DNA of 64,000 bases. Origin: Acridotheres tristis. Its lineage: Eukaryota > Chordata > Aves > Passeriformes > Sturnidae. A program made the position numbers and the translations under genes. The stretch is taken from contig CM072898.1 in the NCBI GenBank assembly GCA_037013685.1, positions 1,736,001 through 1,800,000 on the forward strand, written 5' to 3'. Below the pieces are notes generated by a model. That model did not search any database, was not told where the DNA came from, and saw only the letters and a list, made by a program, of their open reading frames with translations. The stretch's first letter is position 1. Each line of letters opens with the position of its first letter. Of the stretch, positions 1 to 13,328 are shown piece by piece.

Positions 1-3000
1 GCAGTCTCCAAAGTGGGGTGCAGACTTCCCAGAAGAGTGTTCAAGATGATCCTTCAGGGTGCAGGAAGAAAATACTTCACAAGTAGATGTATATCATTTA
101 TCAATATATAAATGTAAGTGTATTCGAATGCATGTGCAAACATTTTTTACTGGTAGGGGAGCACGATCAAAAGTTTGGACTAGGGGAAGAAAGCCTAGAG
201 AACACACAGCCACCAGGGCTTGTTCTGCTGATTCCATGAGTTATTTAACAAAGCAGAATGTGTGCACTTGGGAAAATAAGGCTGGAAATCATCTACTTAA
301 TCTGTTAAGAAAGTATGTAGGTGAGAGCCAGAGATCATGTTTTCTAAGCCTTGTTTTCGAAGGGATGTTATTTTTTATTACCCTGTTTAGATTCAAGTAG
401 CAAATCATCCCTGTTGTTACAATGGGCTGTTTCGGGCCCTGCTGCCTGAGGCTGGTTCAGGGAGAGGGGCCGGGGGCTTCTCTCTCTGGAGTCCCGTGAG
501 GTTTGGAATCTGGCAGATCATACAGTACCTGCACATTGAAACCTCGAGGAGGGTTCAGAATTTGCACAAAGGGGAAGGTCCTTTATCAGTGAAGTTCTGC
601 AGCTGATCCTGTGCAGTTGTGAGTGATTAACTTCGGGGACGTGGGAGCCAATGCGTTTAATGTTTGTGGTTTGCTGTATAGCTGCTTTTTTGTATCTGCT
701 TCCATAGCCTTTTTCCCCTAGCCCAAATGTTGGGCAAGTGAACAGGATATGCAAAACACGAAAACCAGGGGAAATCAGAAGGAGCAACCAGCTTTGATTA
801 GAAGCATGGCTGAAGACAGAGGTTTGCAGTGTCTTAGTCACCAGTGGCTGTAGTAGAGAGCTGATGTCTCATGCTGGGTAGAGAAGAGAGGAAGGAAGTG
901 GATTTAGCACAAAATTGATTGCATTTACTTGGGCTCTTTCCAGCTGAATCCTGAGTTAAGTACATTCATCCTGAACTAATCGTTGTGGAGAATTGGCTGA
1001 AACCTCACATGCTTCTTAAAAGGAAAGCTAAGCATTAAAGGAACAATATCCTTATTGTACCTGAGTGCCAAAAGAAGTGAGTGTACTGTCAGGAGCTGTA
1101 CCTATTCAGCCCTCTGGCTTGGGAGCTGCTTGTGGGTTCAGTACTAATGTGACCTGTTGCAGGAAGCTATGGTCAGTCCAGCACAAAATATCAAGGGCAG
1201 CCCAAGGAGGGCTGATCTTTGATTAGATCTCAAATTGGCTGAGCGAACCCCAGTCCATTTCAGTAATTGAGTACAACTACGATTTTCACTTTTGTTTTGT
1301 TTACAGCAAAGAATACTGGAATATTGTTTGAAACACATATCTAAGGCCCTAGCGAGGTTTTGTTCCAAGTTACCCAGGATAAATCTGAAGTAACATTATT
1401 AACATCAGTGTAATTGTTCACCAGTGTGGGTAACAGGAGAGTTGATGTCTGTGCAGTTACAGGTAAACCTAAAGAATGTCCTTCAGAACTAGCAGATGCT
1501 TTAATACTTTATCATCCTGAACTTTGTTTTTCACTGTGTACTATCCTCTCTTAAGTTTTCTTCGTGCTTCTGGACACAAGGGCCACTCCCCTGACACATT
1601 CTTCCATAGTCCCATGAAGAAAAGAGTTACAGCTCTTGTTCAAGATGTCATTTCTAGGCACTGTGGATCTTAACAATCTCACTTTATTGCAAAGATTCAT
1701 CTCAAGGGAAGGAGAATTGTGCACTGTGAGCTCGATTTCCGTGCCACCAGCATGGGGTGCCGTTGGTGCTGGCTGCTGAGCACGTTGTGGACATGACTCA
1801 ACCCAAGCCCTGCTGCTGTGTGGAGGTTCAGCAGCAGCGCCCTTCGATGCTGCTCACTCTGGTGCTGACTCACACCGTGCTACTGCGAGGAAGCAGGAAT
1901 TTTGCAAATCCATTCTTGTTTTTGTGAGACAACGCAGGAGAGAGTTTAGGGAAATTGCTCATCTCCCTTGAGGCTCTCCTGCATGTTGTCACAGGACTGG
2001 GCTGTGTCCACTCCTTTTGTTCAACGTACTTGCTTGTATGTTAGGAGAGGTGATGCTGCAGCTCATTCCATGCAAAGATGACATTCAGCAACCTGCCTGC
2101 TCTTCCAGCTCCTGTTCAGATTTCTCTTCACCTGCCTCAGAGCCTGGCTAAGCTGGGACTTTTAGTTGAGGCTGAACTTCAGTGGAGAATAATGACTTGC
2201 AGGAAAGAGCCTGGTAGCAATGGTGAGGGGTCTGCAGTAACCTCAGTCCAGCAACCTTACCCAGAATTTCCTGGTTGTCAGGTGGAGCCTCCAGTGGGTT
2301 CTTGCCCTGCTCTGAATATTCACATGACACTGAGGACCAAACATCTTTTTTTTCTTCTTCCTTCTTTTCTTCCTTTAGTCTTATTGGAATACAGTAGCAT
2401 CTTCTTTTGGATGTATTCCCATAGGAATTGCCTCCTGCTGTGTTTCTCAGCAATTCCCCGTCACAAAGGCTGCTCAGGAACTTGAGGCAGTGCAGAACTC
2501 AGGAGGTTGGTCCTGTCTCCCTCAGGAGATCACAGTGTTAACTTTGATTCAGGGACTGTTCCGTGTGTGTGTCCACACCTGTGTTGTACAAAGAAGACCT
2601 GAGCAAAGTCTCAGAATGCTGCTAGATAAAAACACCAGTTGTGCTGGAGATGTGCATCCCATTCATAGCCAGGTGCAGCTGAAGTTTCAGACTTTGACTT
2701 ACAGAGCTCTTTAGTCTGGTGGTGATGACTGCAGAGGCTGCTGAGTTCTCTAGGGTGCAACAGAAGCTTGAGATCAGCAGAGGTTCGAAAGAAAGAAAGA
2801 AAGGGAACATTTCATACAATGCACAGTGAAACTGTGGGACTCTGCCATAGGGACAGAATGGAGGCCAAAAATATAAATGATCTCATAGAGAAATTAGACA
2901 AATTAGGGAAGAATTGGTCCAGTGAGGCTATTAAACATAATAGTTATGATGCAACCTGTGGTGCAGGAAGGCCTTAAGTGCTGGCTGCTGGAAGCTGAGA

Positions 3001-5660
3001 GACTGTTGCTGGGAACACTGCAGCTGTGTGAGCCCTGTTTGTAGAGCTCCTTCCCAATGAACTTCCACTCTTGGCCAGATCTGGAGACAGGATGCCAGCA
3101 TAGGTGGATCCTTGTTGCTGACATTGTGGTGGTTCTTGCTGGAGGCTGAATGAGAGCCACCCACCCTGCCAGGGGCAGGGGCCAGCCAGGCTGCTGGGAG
3201 GCTGTGTCCTGCCTGGTGGGCTTGGGCTGGAGTGGGCTGCACTTTGGGCATGGATTTACTCTGCCATAGAATGAGCTGGCACTTGGACCCTGGCATAGTG
3301 TGATAAGACAAGTACTCTTTTAAGTCCTGCCTTACAGGCAGCAGCTGGAAAATTGGAATTCTTTGCTGATAACAAACAAGAGGCTGTGATGGAATGGTGA
3401 AAGCTTCCCACAGTGGAAGCCACCTTGGGGGAAGAGCTATACCCCCTGCCCACCCAGCTTGTCGAATGGTGGGGAGGCCCCTCATGGTTTGGTGGGGGCT
3501 CTTTGCATTTTTAAACTCAGCCCTTGGGGAAAAACATTAAATTGAAGTACACTTGGAGCTTTATTTTACATTTTCTTGTGTTGCCACTTGCTGGCTTGTT
3601 AAGTAATACATTTTAAGATATATGCTAATATATAGACCTAAAGTAGCTGTTATATCAATGCAGGCAATTGTATTTCTGTTTTTAAATATATGCTTGGCTT
3701 ATGTTTTTGCAAACCCTTTTTCAGCATAAGTTCTTCTGTTAGAGCTCTGTGGAAATAATTTATGTGTTAACCCTGAAATTGATGGGTGGTATGGGATAGA
3801 ATAAATATGTAAGTGGGAGAGAAAGGAAACATCTGCCAATTTAAACTTCAGCAAATTATATGGAAGCTTGAAAGTATCTGCTAAGTTTATAATACAGTCT
3901 GCACAGGAACGCCTTGCCAGAGGGCCAGAGGTCAGTGAGCTTCTTGTCCCTGCAGCTTTAAGCAACCTTTCAGTTAAATAACCTGACCAAAGAGTAGGAG
4001 GAGACAGAAAGGAAGAGAGAATTCCACACTAGAGTAAACATGGCAGGGAGATTATGGATACCCTGCCAAGAAAGGTGGGGTTTTCCAGCAAGGTAACAAA
4101 AGATATTAGCTATCTGTCTACAGAATCCTGCTGGAGGCTGACAGCTGCAGTCATGCAGCGAGGTTGGGACAGAAATGTGCCCTCCGTGTCCTCAGCACCC
4201 ACCTGGGGCTGCGGTGGGCTGGCTCCTGCAGGGATGCAGTGAAGGGATGCAGGGGGCTGGATGCAGCAAAGGAGCACCTACTGAGTCCAGACGTGTTCCC
4301 TTCTGTGCCATGGCTGCCACGGGGCAAAACCCCCGGCAAGATAATGAAGTTTTTCACTCCAACATCGTGGCAGGTTAAGATAAACTGCAGAGGAGAGTCT
4401 CGAGTTTACCTTGGGCTACAAACACGTCAGAACGACAGAGTGCTGTGTTTTCATGTGCACTGTAACCACCCTGGTGGGTCATAGCCCGGACAGCCCTGTT
4501 TCTGTCACGGTGCTACCTGGGGCTGCTCTGCTGCCCCCATGCCCAGGGTGGCACAGGGCAGTGCCCGGAGAAGAGCCCAGAAGGGACATCATCGCTGTGT
4601 TACACAGCCGTGTGCTTTTGGCAGAGTCCAAGTAAGAGCTGTGCAATGGTAATTGGCAGGAAAAATTGTTAACCATCATCTGCCTCCCCAGGGCAGAGCG
4701 GCGAGGTGGAGAGTGAGAATGAATGCTGACTTTGTAGCCATGGTTAATTTGCACTGAAAAGCTCAGTTTTGGTGTACAAATATGAATTACTATAGGAACT
4801 TAAACTAGAGAATGGTTTGCAATTATTAATTTGAAAACAACTTATTTTAAATTATATTTAAATTACTTTAAAACCATTTTTATGCTTTTTCCACATCAAT
4901 ATTTCTTGAAATTTAATCTCCTAGTCTCTTTAAAGTGTTTGTTCATATCTTGCTATGTCTGCCTATCTGATGATAATATTTTATTAGAATCTGCTCACAG
5001 TCTGAATACTCTTTCTGAAAGAACCTATGTAAAGGGAGAAAACAATACACATCCTGTACTCTACCTTCATAGGCCTCTAACATACGATGCCACCTTTTGT
5101 TTGCAAGAGTTTAAATTTCAAATAAAATCCCAGCATTCTTTTGAAAAAAAGGAAAGGGCCTCTCCCCTGCTTAGATTGTCAAATCCCAGACTAGCCTGGA
5201 ATTGAATAGGCCAAGTCAGTGACCTCAGGCAGAAAGAATGTTGGTTATTTACGTAGGGCTTCTGCTATTTTAGCAGCAAACCTTTTCTTCTGAAAGGACA
5301 ATGTATACTGTTTTGTGTTTATGGCCGAGTAAAAAGCTTGTACATTTGAGATTTGCATCGTAATAGCCTCGTAACTCAATATACAGCATCCTCAAAAATA
5401 GCAGTGCAAGGCTCTGTTTTGTCTTAGCCAGTGCAGGTCTTTTAGAGGCTGTTACAAAAGTTCTCTGAAAAACCGACCTTAAGATTCAGCTGCTTATATG
5501 TTTGCTTTGGTGGCTTTTTTTTTTTTTTCTTTCCCCGGAGTTTTGCTTTTTTTAAAAACCTAAAACTACACGTGGTTTCTTTAGGAGCTATCAGGTCAGT
5601 GCTCAAAATATTTTGATGCATCTCAAGCTAAGCTGTGCCTGCAGCTTGAAACCAGGAAAA

Positions 5661-5687
5661 CGTGTGAGTGTGTGTGTGTGTGTGTGC
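5661..5687. repeat. (GT)n microsatellite
   Basis: A run of GT dinucleotides with one GA interruption, about 25 bp, likely length-variable. A second short TG run lies near 7342-7358. Confidence 0.85.
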
Positions 5688-5843
5688 AATCCAGACACTG
5701 AGCATTTTTCCTGAAATAATGGGAGATCTTTACAGGCATTCTGGCCTGGTGGATGAGCCTGCAATTCCAAATGGTTTTTAAAGTGTGCCTTTCTCAATAG
5801 ATCCTAACCATGAGGAGCTATTGTGTGAGTAAAGCACACATTT

Positions 5844-5912
5844 AGGATCCAATCCTGCATTCCTTAAAGTCAATGGGAGTCTGATCGTGAAAGGAATGCA
5901 GGATTGGGTCCT
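5844..5912. repeat. near-perfect inverted repeat (hairpin), possible old amniote repeat relic
   Basis: Arms 5844-5865 and 5891-5912 are 22 bp each and complementary except for one position, which would be a G:U pair in RNA. The loop is 25 nt. The loop has AAGTCAATGGGAGT and the right arm AATGCAGGATTGGG. As I recall, these resemble a dispersed, partly palindromic ancient repeat seen in birds, turtles and crocodilians. The sequence alone cannot separate such a relic from a local fold-back or a small-RNA precursor. Confidence 0.6.
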
Positions 5913-8900
5913 GGAACAGGGGAGCAAAATTGTGCCAGATTGCTTTGAAAAGAAGAATACAGCACATCCACAGTAGCCATTTTTTAGTGTTTCAGATTTC
6001 AAACGGCTGGAGTCTGTGAAAAGTGGCTTCTGCCAACATGCAGTATCTTCTATTCAAAGGAATTTGGCATTGTTGTTTTTTTTTCTTCCCCTATCTTAAA
6101 ACCCCTGAAAACCCTAGAAATTCACCCCTTGTTTCACAAAGCCTGAGCATTATGAGGAGGGGAGGGGGCCGTGGCAGTGGGGGGATGGAAGTTTCTCCAA
6201 GCCCAGGGGCTGGGCTGGAGCTCAGTCCCCTCCTGGCACCCTGACTGTGGTGGCAGCTTCATCACGGGACCCCGGCACGGAAAGCTTGTGCTTCGTGGCT
6301 TTGTGTGAGTCCACTGTAGGGGACCGAGGAGAAAAATTTAATTAACACTTATTGAGAGGCTAAAGCAGCCTCGGTTTGCCCTGCTCGCAGTGGGTGGAGT
6401 GGCAGGAACCCCGTGGAAAGAAAACCTCTGTGCAGAGGGGCAGTGTAAGCCAGAGGGAGGGATGAGGAACTGCAGGCCCAAACTCACATGTGAGTAAAGA
6501 AAGAATGGTAACAAATAAAGGAAAAGTATTAGAAGCTTTTGGTTTCTTTCGGCACATCTTCAATTCCTTCAATTCCTAGGCAGGCAACCTCCTCTACTGC
6601 TTAAAAGGAAGCAACTCTCCTGGGTGAAATTCTGCTCCAGTTTTATCCAGAGGTGTCTGGGCAGAGGAAGTAGCGGGGATGGCTTGTTGTTACTTAATGT
6701 TTTTAATTATTTATTCTATTTGTAAAATTTGGTGTTTCTCTTGAAGTTTCAGCTCCTGGACTCGTCTGGTGACTTAAAATTTAGCTTCCACTGTTCAGAA
6801 ATAGTAGCTGTCCAGCCTAGGGGTTTGTGGAGAACTGGTTTGGGTTCTGGAGGTTTCACTTGCCCTTCAGCTTTTGAGTTCTGTGTGCTCAGGCATCAGG
6901 TGGTGTCACACAGGTGAGAAGGACAGCCACTGCTTGCATGCCAAGAGAAGCTGCAGCTGTACCAGACCTTGGTGGGCAGTGGTGCCCATTGTGATGCTGC
7001 TGTGGGCAGGACCTTTGGGAGAACCCTGGGCTGGAAAAGTGCCTTTGGGAGTGTGGGCAGCCCATGGGTGCACCACAGACCAGCTCAGAATCCAAGCAGC
7101 CCCAGACCAAGAGCCAGGGCATTTTGCAAAGCACCAAGCAGGTTTGGACTGGTAAAAGTTTCCATTTCACTGAGCAGTGATGGGGAGTGTGGCAAGGTGG
7201 GCAGTAGGCAGAAGCATTTGCTCAGCTCAATCCATCTTGTGTGTCGTTCCACTTGCACAAGGCTTTGGGGAATACAGGGGGATTTTCCTTCACTGTTAAG
7301 GTAGCAGGGAAGTATTTGAGCAAATGTTGTGTATTAATCCTCTGTGTGTGTGTGTGTTTACACATCACTGAAGTCTGAAGGCTTTGGGAGATGTCACCGA
7401 AGGTGCTGGGATGAGACAAGAACTGGTGCTAGTGTCGCATCAGTCACTGCTGAGATGGCATCTGAAGCAGTTAACAAGCAATTAGGTCCATGTTTAATAT
7501 TGCTAACTAAAACAGGCACAGTTCTTTGGTCAGCCAGGCATGAAGAACTCGGGCTGCCCTGCTCAGGAAGCTGAGCAAGTCATGGACCAGAGCTTCCAGA
7601 GCACAGAGATCCTCGCTGTGTGTTCCCATCGGCCTTAGCACTGACAGTTCATTAAACAGGAAGAAGGAAGCATCTCAAGGAGAGAAGCAATGTGAGATTT
7701 TTTTTTTTCTTCCAGAAAGAGCTGTTAAAGAGGGATGCTGTGGATCTGTCTTGCTGCTGTGAGACAAGTCAGGAGCTCTTGGGTGCCCCTTTCCCAGCAG
7801 GAGCGGGGCATGGCCATGCTGGGGGCTCTGGCAGAGCCCTGGTGCTGTGCAGGGCAGGGACAGCCACCCTGCCTGGTCCTGCCTGTGGCTTGGCCGCTGC
7901 ACCCCTCACTGCCTGCACCTTCTCTGTGCTGCACAGCCATGTCCCCAGCCAACAGGAATGGCAGCCACTGAAGTGATATTCCACAGTGTTAGCTCCGGCT
8001 GTTCCAACTGTTAATTAGCTCAGCTTTAATGAATTTCCTATCTTTAGCAGTCATACCTACAACTAAACTCTTGGATTGCACTCCATATGGGAAGGTTTCA
8101 TTACATTTTGTGGCTAAAATAGTATCCTTGTTCCACACAGCTGTTACATTAGCAATAACAAAACATTGTTAGTCACTTCGCTCTTTGTCCCCTCTAACAC
8201 TGAAACTTTCCCACATGAAGTTAAAAGAGGCAAATCTCTGCTGAGAATACCACGAGAGGGATCCTGCTGGTGAGGGGGTGCTCTGCTGTGGGTTTTTCAG
8301 CACGCTGGTAATCTCTGGGATGCACCAGGCATTATCTGGGAGGCAGGGCTGGGGCTGCAGCATTCCCATGATGTCAGAGGGGAGCTGTTTGTGTTTGAGT
8401 AGCGTCAGGCATGGAGACAATGCAGGCTTCTCACATGAACTTGCTTACTCTACAGTACTACTAAATCGTGATTACCAAGGGGTTGTGTGTTTTCAATCAT
8501 CAAAGTACTTAAAATATTATAATAATGCTTGGCACTTTTCAACTTCAAAGCAGGCTGCAGGCAGTAATTAGGTCTAATAACCCTGCTGTGACAGTGAGAC
8601 ATTCCTATCTCCTGTCTTACAGCGGCGAGGGGGTATCAGCCCCTGATCCTGCTGCATCCATCCTGTGTGAGACACGAGATCTTCTACTCAAGGCTGTGAT
8701 TGATAAACTGAGCTCCCCACAGGCAAATACTCCCGGCCAGCAACAGCAGGGAGGGCTCGGGAGGTGCTTTCCAGGCTGGAGGGGAGGGGACAGGACACTT
8801 CCAGTGCTCTTTTGGGCAATGTCCCCAATACTCTAAAACCTGGGCTCATTCACATTTTGTTCCATGGGAGCCTGGAGCAGAATTTGAAACAGCATTGGGA

Positions 8901-9650
8901 AAAGTTTTACTCCATCTTGGCTTCCTGGCTGGCGTGTTTTCACCACCCAGCAAAGTGTTGTGGAGAGTGGGGAGAATACTTGCGGACAGCCTATGTCAAC
9001 TGGGGGTTATTTTTCCTTTTGCAAGCTGTCTTTGAGTTGAATCCTTTGATAAAGGAACAGCTCTCCCATTCCTTCCTTTTAGTTTGTGTCATGTAGGAGA
9101 TAAAAATTGTGCAGAAAGTAATTGACAAACACATTTAAATAGCAGAGACTTATAAACTGGTTAAATGTCCAAACCCCTGTTAAAAACTTAGAGATGGTTC
9201 TGCTTTTTAAGAGTTCCACAAACCTGCATTCTTTTGGATGTTTGTCATGTTGGTTGCAATGACCAGTTGTGATCGGTCCTTGGGATAGAGTTATTTCTAG
9301 CTTTCATTTTATTATCTGCTAGATTATCTCGTGAATGTTTGCACTGTTGGCTGCAGTGTTGTGAGGTCTCTGTCTCCCACCCCGGGTGGTGGAGCTCCCT
9401 TAGCCTGGTGCTCGCTCCTCTCCGAGGTGGGGGTGTCAGTAATGGGAGTTACTTGTTTGTCACTGGCAATGCAAACTTTGTTTTTTGGGAAAGCAAGGCT
9501 GGAGAGCATTCAGGGGAGAAGGAGCTTCCCCCCAAAAGCTGCTGCTGGAGTCAGGAGCCTGCACAGCCGGGTGGCTCCTGCCCGGGCCGGGTCCCCTGTG
9601 CATTCCTCCCTGTTCTGCTGCTCTGCCGGTGTGAATCGGAGCTGCTTCCT

Positions 9651-9698
9651 CGCTGCTTCTGCTGCTGCTGCTGCTGCTGCTTCTACTGCTGCTGCTGC
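9651..9698. repeat. CTG/CAG trinucleotide tract
   Basis: Seven uninterrupted CTG units (9659-9680), a short TTCTA break, then four more CTG units. The tract sits in a local GC-rich patch (about 9530-9740) of putative WTIP intron 1. It keeps reading frames open on both strands, which explains the Ser-, Ala- or Cys-rich ORFs there. There is no sign that it is translated. Confidence 0.85.
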
Positions 9699-10216
9699 AA
9701 ACTGGTCTGACAGGGCAGGCGTGCCAAGGTGGGAGTGCAGCAGCAGGAGGAACCAAGTGCAGTGTTTGTGAAACCCCACACTCCTGAACTCTGCGCTAGG
9801 CTGCTCATTGTTATTATAATGAGCAAGTCAACAAGTTGCATCAAGTTTTGTCAGAAGCTCTTGACTTTTTTTGTTTCAATATTATGAAAGCAAATAGTAA
9901 CCAGGCTTGGCTAGACGAAGTCATTCAAAGGAAAGCCAAGCAGCAGGGCCTGTACCAGTGGGCAGGGTGATGTTACCTTCCCTGGCTGGCCAGGTGCTTG
10001 GCTGAAGGAACATCACAGGGTTTTTAACTCGTAATTTCTGCCTAATTGGCAGTAACAGATTACAGCTACACAGAACCTGGTGCTGTGCAGGTCCTCGAGT
10101 TGCTCCAGGACCTTGAGAGGTGAGGCCCCCTTGTCCAGCACTTGGAGCTCGGGGCAGGCATCCCAACATGAAGGTGGAGCACCCACCCTGCTGCCCTGGG
10201 GCCGGGGGCACCAGCA

Positions 10217-10348
10217 CTGCCTCTCCTCGGGGTTCCTGTGTCCCTGCCTCTCCTCGGGGTTCCTGTGTCCCTGCCTCTCCTCGGGGTTCCTGTGTCCCTG
10301 CCTCTCCTCGGGGTTCCTGTGTCCCTGCCTCTCCTCGGGGTTCCTGTC
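10217..10348. repeat. 27-bp minisatellite, about 5 copies
   Basis: Five nearly identical 27-bp units start at 10217, 10244, 10271, 10298 and 10325. Each contains CTGCCTCTCCTCGGGGTTCC. The unit is a multiple of three and has no stop codon, so 9-residue repeats appear in frames on both strands. Those ORFs are by-products. Near-identity of the units implies recent amplification or homogenisation. Confidence 0.92.
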
Positions 10349-10887
10349 TGCCTGGCTGCAATTGCCAGCACTTCTCTCTTGACTGCAGTTTGCATATGAT
10401 GCCCAGGCACTCTCAGGGTGCTGTTTTACCATGTTCAGTGCTGTCATTTAGTCAACCCTTCCCGAGGGCAGTGGAATGTACACTTCTGCTCTTATTTCTG
10501 AAATGCAGGATGTAGAAGCCAATGTAGGCATCCATGGTTGTTTGAGTGATAACTTGCTGTTTCTTGTTTATGAGATAATTATTGTATAATCCCTGTATGA
10601 AATTCTTCTAAGGTAAAAGGCCTGTCAATCTTATTAATCATTGCTAGTAATAGTCATTATCATGTGAGCAAGCTGCTTACCTGCTTTATGAGTTTAGGCA
10701 AGTCAGTTCCCTAATAGGTGTCTTGGTTTTTTCAGCAGAAAAATGGGGAAATGGTATTTTCCCTGAGTTTTGAAAGGTGTTGTGCTGGGAGTACAGTGTG
10801 ATGTGGAAGTGGCAGGTGTAGGGCAGGGAGAGCAGCTCTGTGTGCTGGGCAGGTGAGGGCTTCTGGAGCAGGCTGGGAGCAGGGATC

Positions 10888-10955
10888 TCACCAGTGCAGG
10901 GATCCCAGCAGTGCAGGGATGCCAACATTGCAGGGATCCCAGCAGTGCAGGGCTG
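10888..10955. repeat. 17-bp tandem repeat, 4 copies
   Basis: Four 17-bp units follow the form CCAGCAGTGCAGGGATC, at 10888, 10905, 10922 and 10939, with two to four differences among them. Confidence 0.8.
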
Positions 10956-11332
10956 ATGGGCACACTCACAATGGGGCCAGGCACAGGGCAAGCAGCTGCC
11001 AATGCAGCTGAGACCTGCTGTGTGTGAGAGGCACTCCAGAACATGGCCTTGCCTTGTTGGTTTGGATCAGAGGCTTCCATCCCAGTCCAGGAAAGTGCTG
11101 ACCCCACTGGCTCCTGCCAGTGATGCTGTGCTAAGGAAAGAACCAGAGCAGAATTTGTGCCATTCCTATCAGCCTCAGCACTGGCAGGCTGGGGTACAGA
11201 GTGGGATGCTGGGGTCCTGCTGCCCCTTCTGCAGAGCCTCAGGAGATGCTGGTGCCTCCCTGCACTGGCTCTCCTGCAGAGATCCTTCCAGCAGCCAGCA
11301 CTGAGATTTGTCCCTCAGCACCTTTGCTGCTT

Positions 11333-11474
11333 TCTCACCACAGCGGTGTGTGCTGAGGGGATGGCCAGTGCTCTTTATCCATTCTCACCACAGTGCTGTG
11401 TCTGAGGGGATGGCCAGTGCTCTTTATCCATTCTCACCACAGTGCTGTGTCTGAGGGGATGGCCAGTGCTCTTT
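11333..11474. repeat. 49-50-bp tandem repeat, about 2.9 copies
   Basis: Units start at 11333 (50 bp), 11383 (49 bp) and 11432 (43 bp, truncated). Each runs from TCTCACCACAG through GAGGGGATGGCCAGTGCTCT. Differences are confined mainly to the CAGCGGTGTGTGC versus CAGTGCTGTGTC segment of unit 1. Confidence 0.9.
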
Positions 11475-13328
11475 CCCCTGCAGCAAACACCAGCTCTGGG
11501 GGGAGCACCAGGGAACTGCTGCATCAGCACATGCAAGGCAGGTCCCTGATTCTGGCTGGACGCTTCATGTCCACCAGCTAAAGACAAGTTGTGTGCCAAG
11601 GCTGGATCTGACAGAGACGTGTCCTTTCCAAAGCCGTTCTGGCCTCTTTCCTTTTTTCCTTTCATTCCATGTACTTTATCTTTCCCTAGAGAGGTTTAAC
11701 AACAGCTTTGACAAACAGGAGGGAAGATCTAGGTATGGCTACTCCTGCATCAGTTGAGAGAGGCCCCAAGGTGTCCTGATGGCTGTCCCAGCCCTGTGCC
11801 TTGTTCAGGGGATGGCCCACTTTTGCCTAAGGCTCTCGGAGGGGATGAGCACGTTGCCCATGTCACCAAGGTCCTGGTCCCCACCAGAACCACTGGGCAG
11901 CTGGAAAGACAAACAAGAGCTGACTCCACCTACCAGCAGTATGGAGACAACAGCCCGTGAGATCGACAGCCCAAGAATGTGCACACAAAAGAAACATTTC
12001 CCTCAGCCACGACAGTAAAACCACCAGACAACCGCATGCAGCATGTGATTTCCCAAAAGCATCAGCCCAGATCCCAACTCCTTTGTGCCACACGCTGTTT
12101 CCCAGGATCAGATCACAGTGGCAGCGTGTAAAAGGCGCTTTCAAACACTGAAAATTAATCATATTTTCCTCAACGTTGTTTATGGAAACGGTGGAGAGCA
12201 CTCCTGCCCTCCATGCTGGCCAGCTGGCTCAGCCAGCATCAAACCCTCTGGAGAGAGATCGGGAGTGGAGATCAGTGGTGTTCCTGGTGGAGCTGGAGAA
12301 GACATCCAGGCTGGTTCCATGCAGTGAAGCTCAGGCAGTGAGCTGGGCTGTGTTGGCCTGTGCATTGCTCTTGCCCTGTCCCTTGCCCTGTGTCCCTGCT
12401 GGCACAGCCCAGTGCAGCCCTGTCCATCTGCAAAGGGCTGCTGGGAGCTTTGGCCACTGGGACCCTGGCAGAGCAGGAATGAGGTGAGTTGGGATGACTG
12501 TGCTTTCCCTTCTCCCTCTCTGGTTTTGCACTGGTGAAGCAGCACTGCTTGCAATAGAACAGCTCTGGTGTAAGACAGTTCTGATCTGCTGTATCTACAA
12601 ACTGATTTGGCTCGGTGGTTCTCGAGTTCCTGGTTTGAATCCTTTCTGTTGGGACTCTCTGGAGTCTGCTGTGCATTTCTTTACTGTAAAGGGAGCCCTC
12701 AGTTAATGACTGTCACAGGCTTTGTCAGTCAAGTTCTGCATAGGCTAATGAAATGGCAAATGTCAAAACTTGAATACAAAATCTCTTGTTTTCTGTGTGA
12801 TTTAACTGCCCTTCCCTCTATCATATGTGCCTTGTACTGCTTTAGCATCGCAGGGAACTGCTGTGGCATTGATTATTAATATTTTTGAGGGTGGCAGGAG
12901 CATCCATCTGCAGTATCCCATGTGTAATCCTTTGGAGACAGATGCTGCTGCTGTTGATTGCAGTGGATGTGAGCCTGCTGGGATTTTACCTGCCGAGAAA
13001 ATTGTCTCAATGTGCAAAGGAGCCTTTTCCCCCAAATCAATTTTGAGCTTAGATTGCATGTTTTTCAGGAACTGCTATCAGCTGGGTTCCATAACCCACA
13101 CTTAAAGGTGACGTTTAGTTGCTATCTAAAGCAAGGTTTGGTACCTGATTTGGTATGGCCAGACAGAGCCAGGAGCTTGACCCTTAGCCCTGGCTCTGGA
13201 TGGGCCCTTCAGGGAAGAGAGGGGCCAGGAACAGATCCTACAGACAGGTACAGGTGGTGTGCTTTTGTATCCTGGACAGCTGGGTTGGGGATGAAGAACA
13301 AAATTCTGATGGTCCTGTGCTTTAACAG

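Larger units (their letters stand above)
1..13328 (+). other. putative WTIP intron 1 (no exon found)
   Basis: No coding exon was recognised in this stretch on either strand. The exon that should precede 13329 (ending in the first half of LIM1, with a YGA..ACQAMG-like block in relatives) is not present in any frame, so the region is most simply intron 1 running off the left edge. It contains a long hairpin, simple repeats and minisatellites, listed separately. The many short ORFs have no recognisable product. A 184-codon minus-strand ORF at 2931-3485 is the longest non-repeat one here and I do not recognise it. Confidence 0.6.

Noticed and set aside
2931..3485. 184-codon minus-strand ORF in intron 1
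   Set aside because: No recognised motif, skewed composition and moderately GC-rich sequence. I could not match it to a retroelement or gene family by eye.
9921..10515. ORFs with 9-residue repeats (RNPEERQGH-like, SPRGSCVPA-like)
   Set aside because: Direct by-product of the stop-free 27-bp minisatellite in putative intron 1. The same repeat is open in several frames on both strands.
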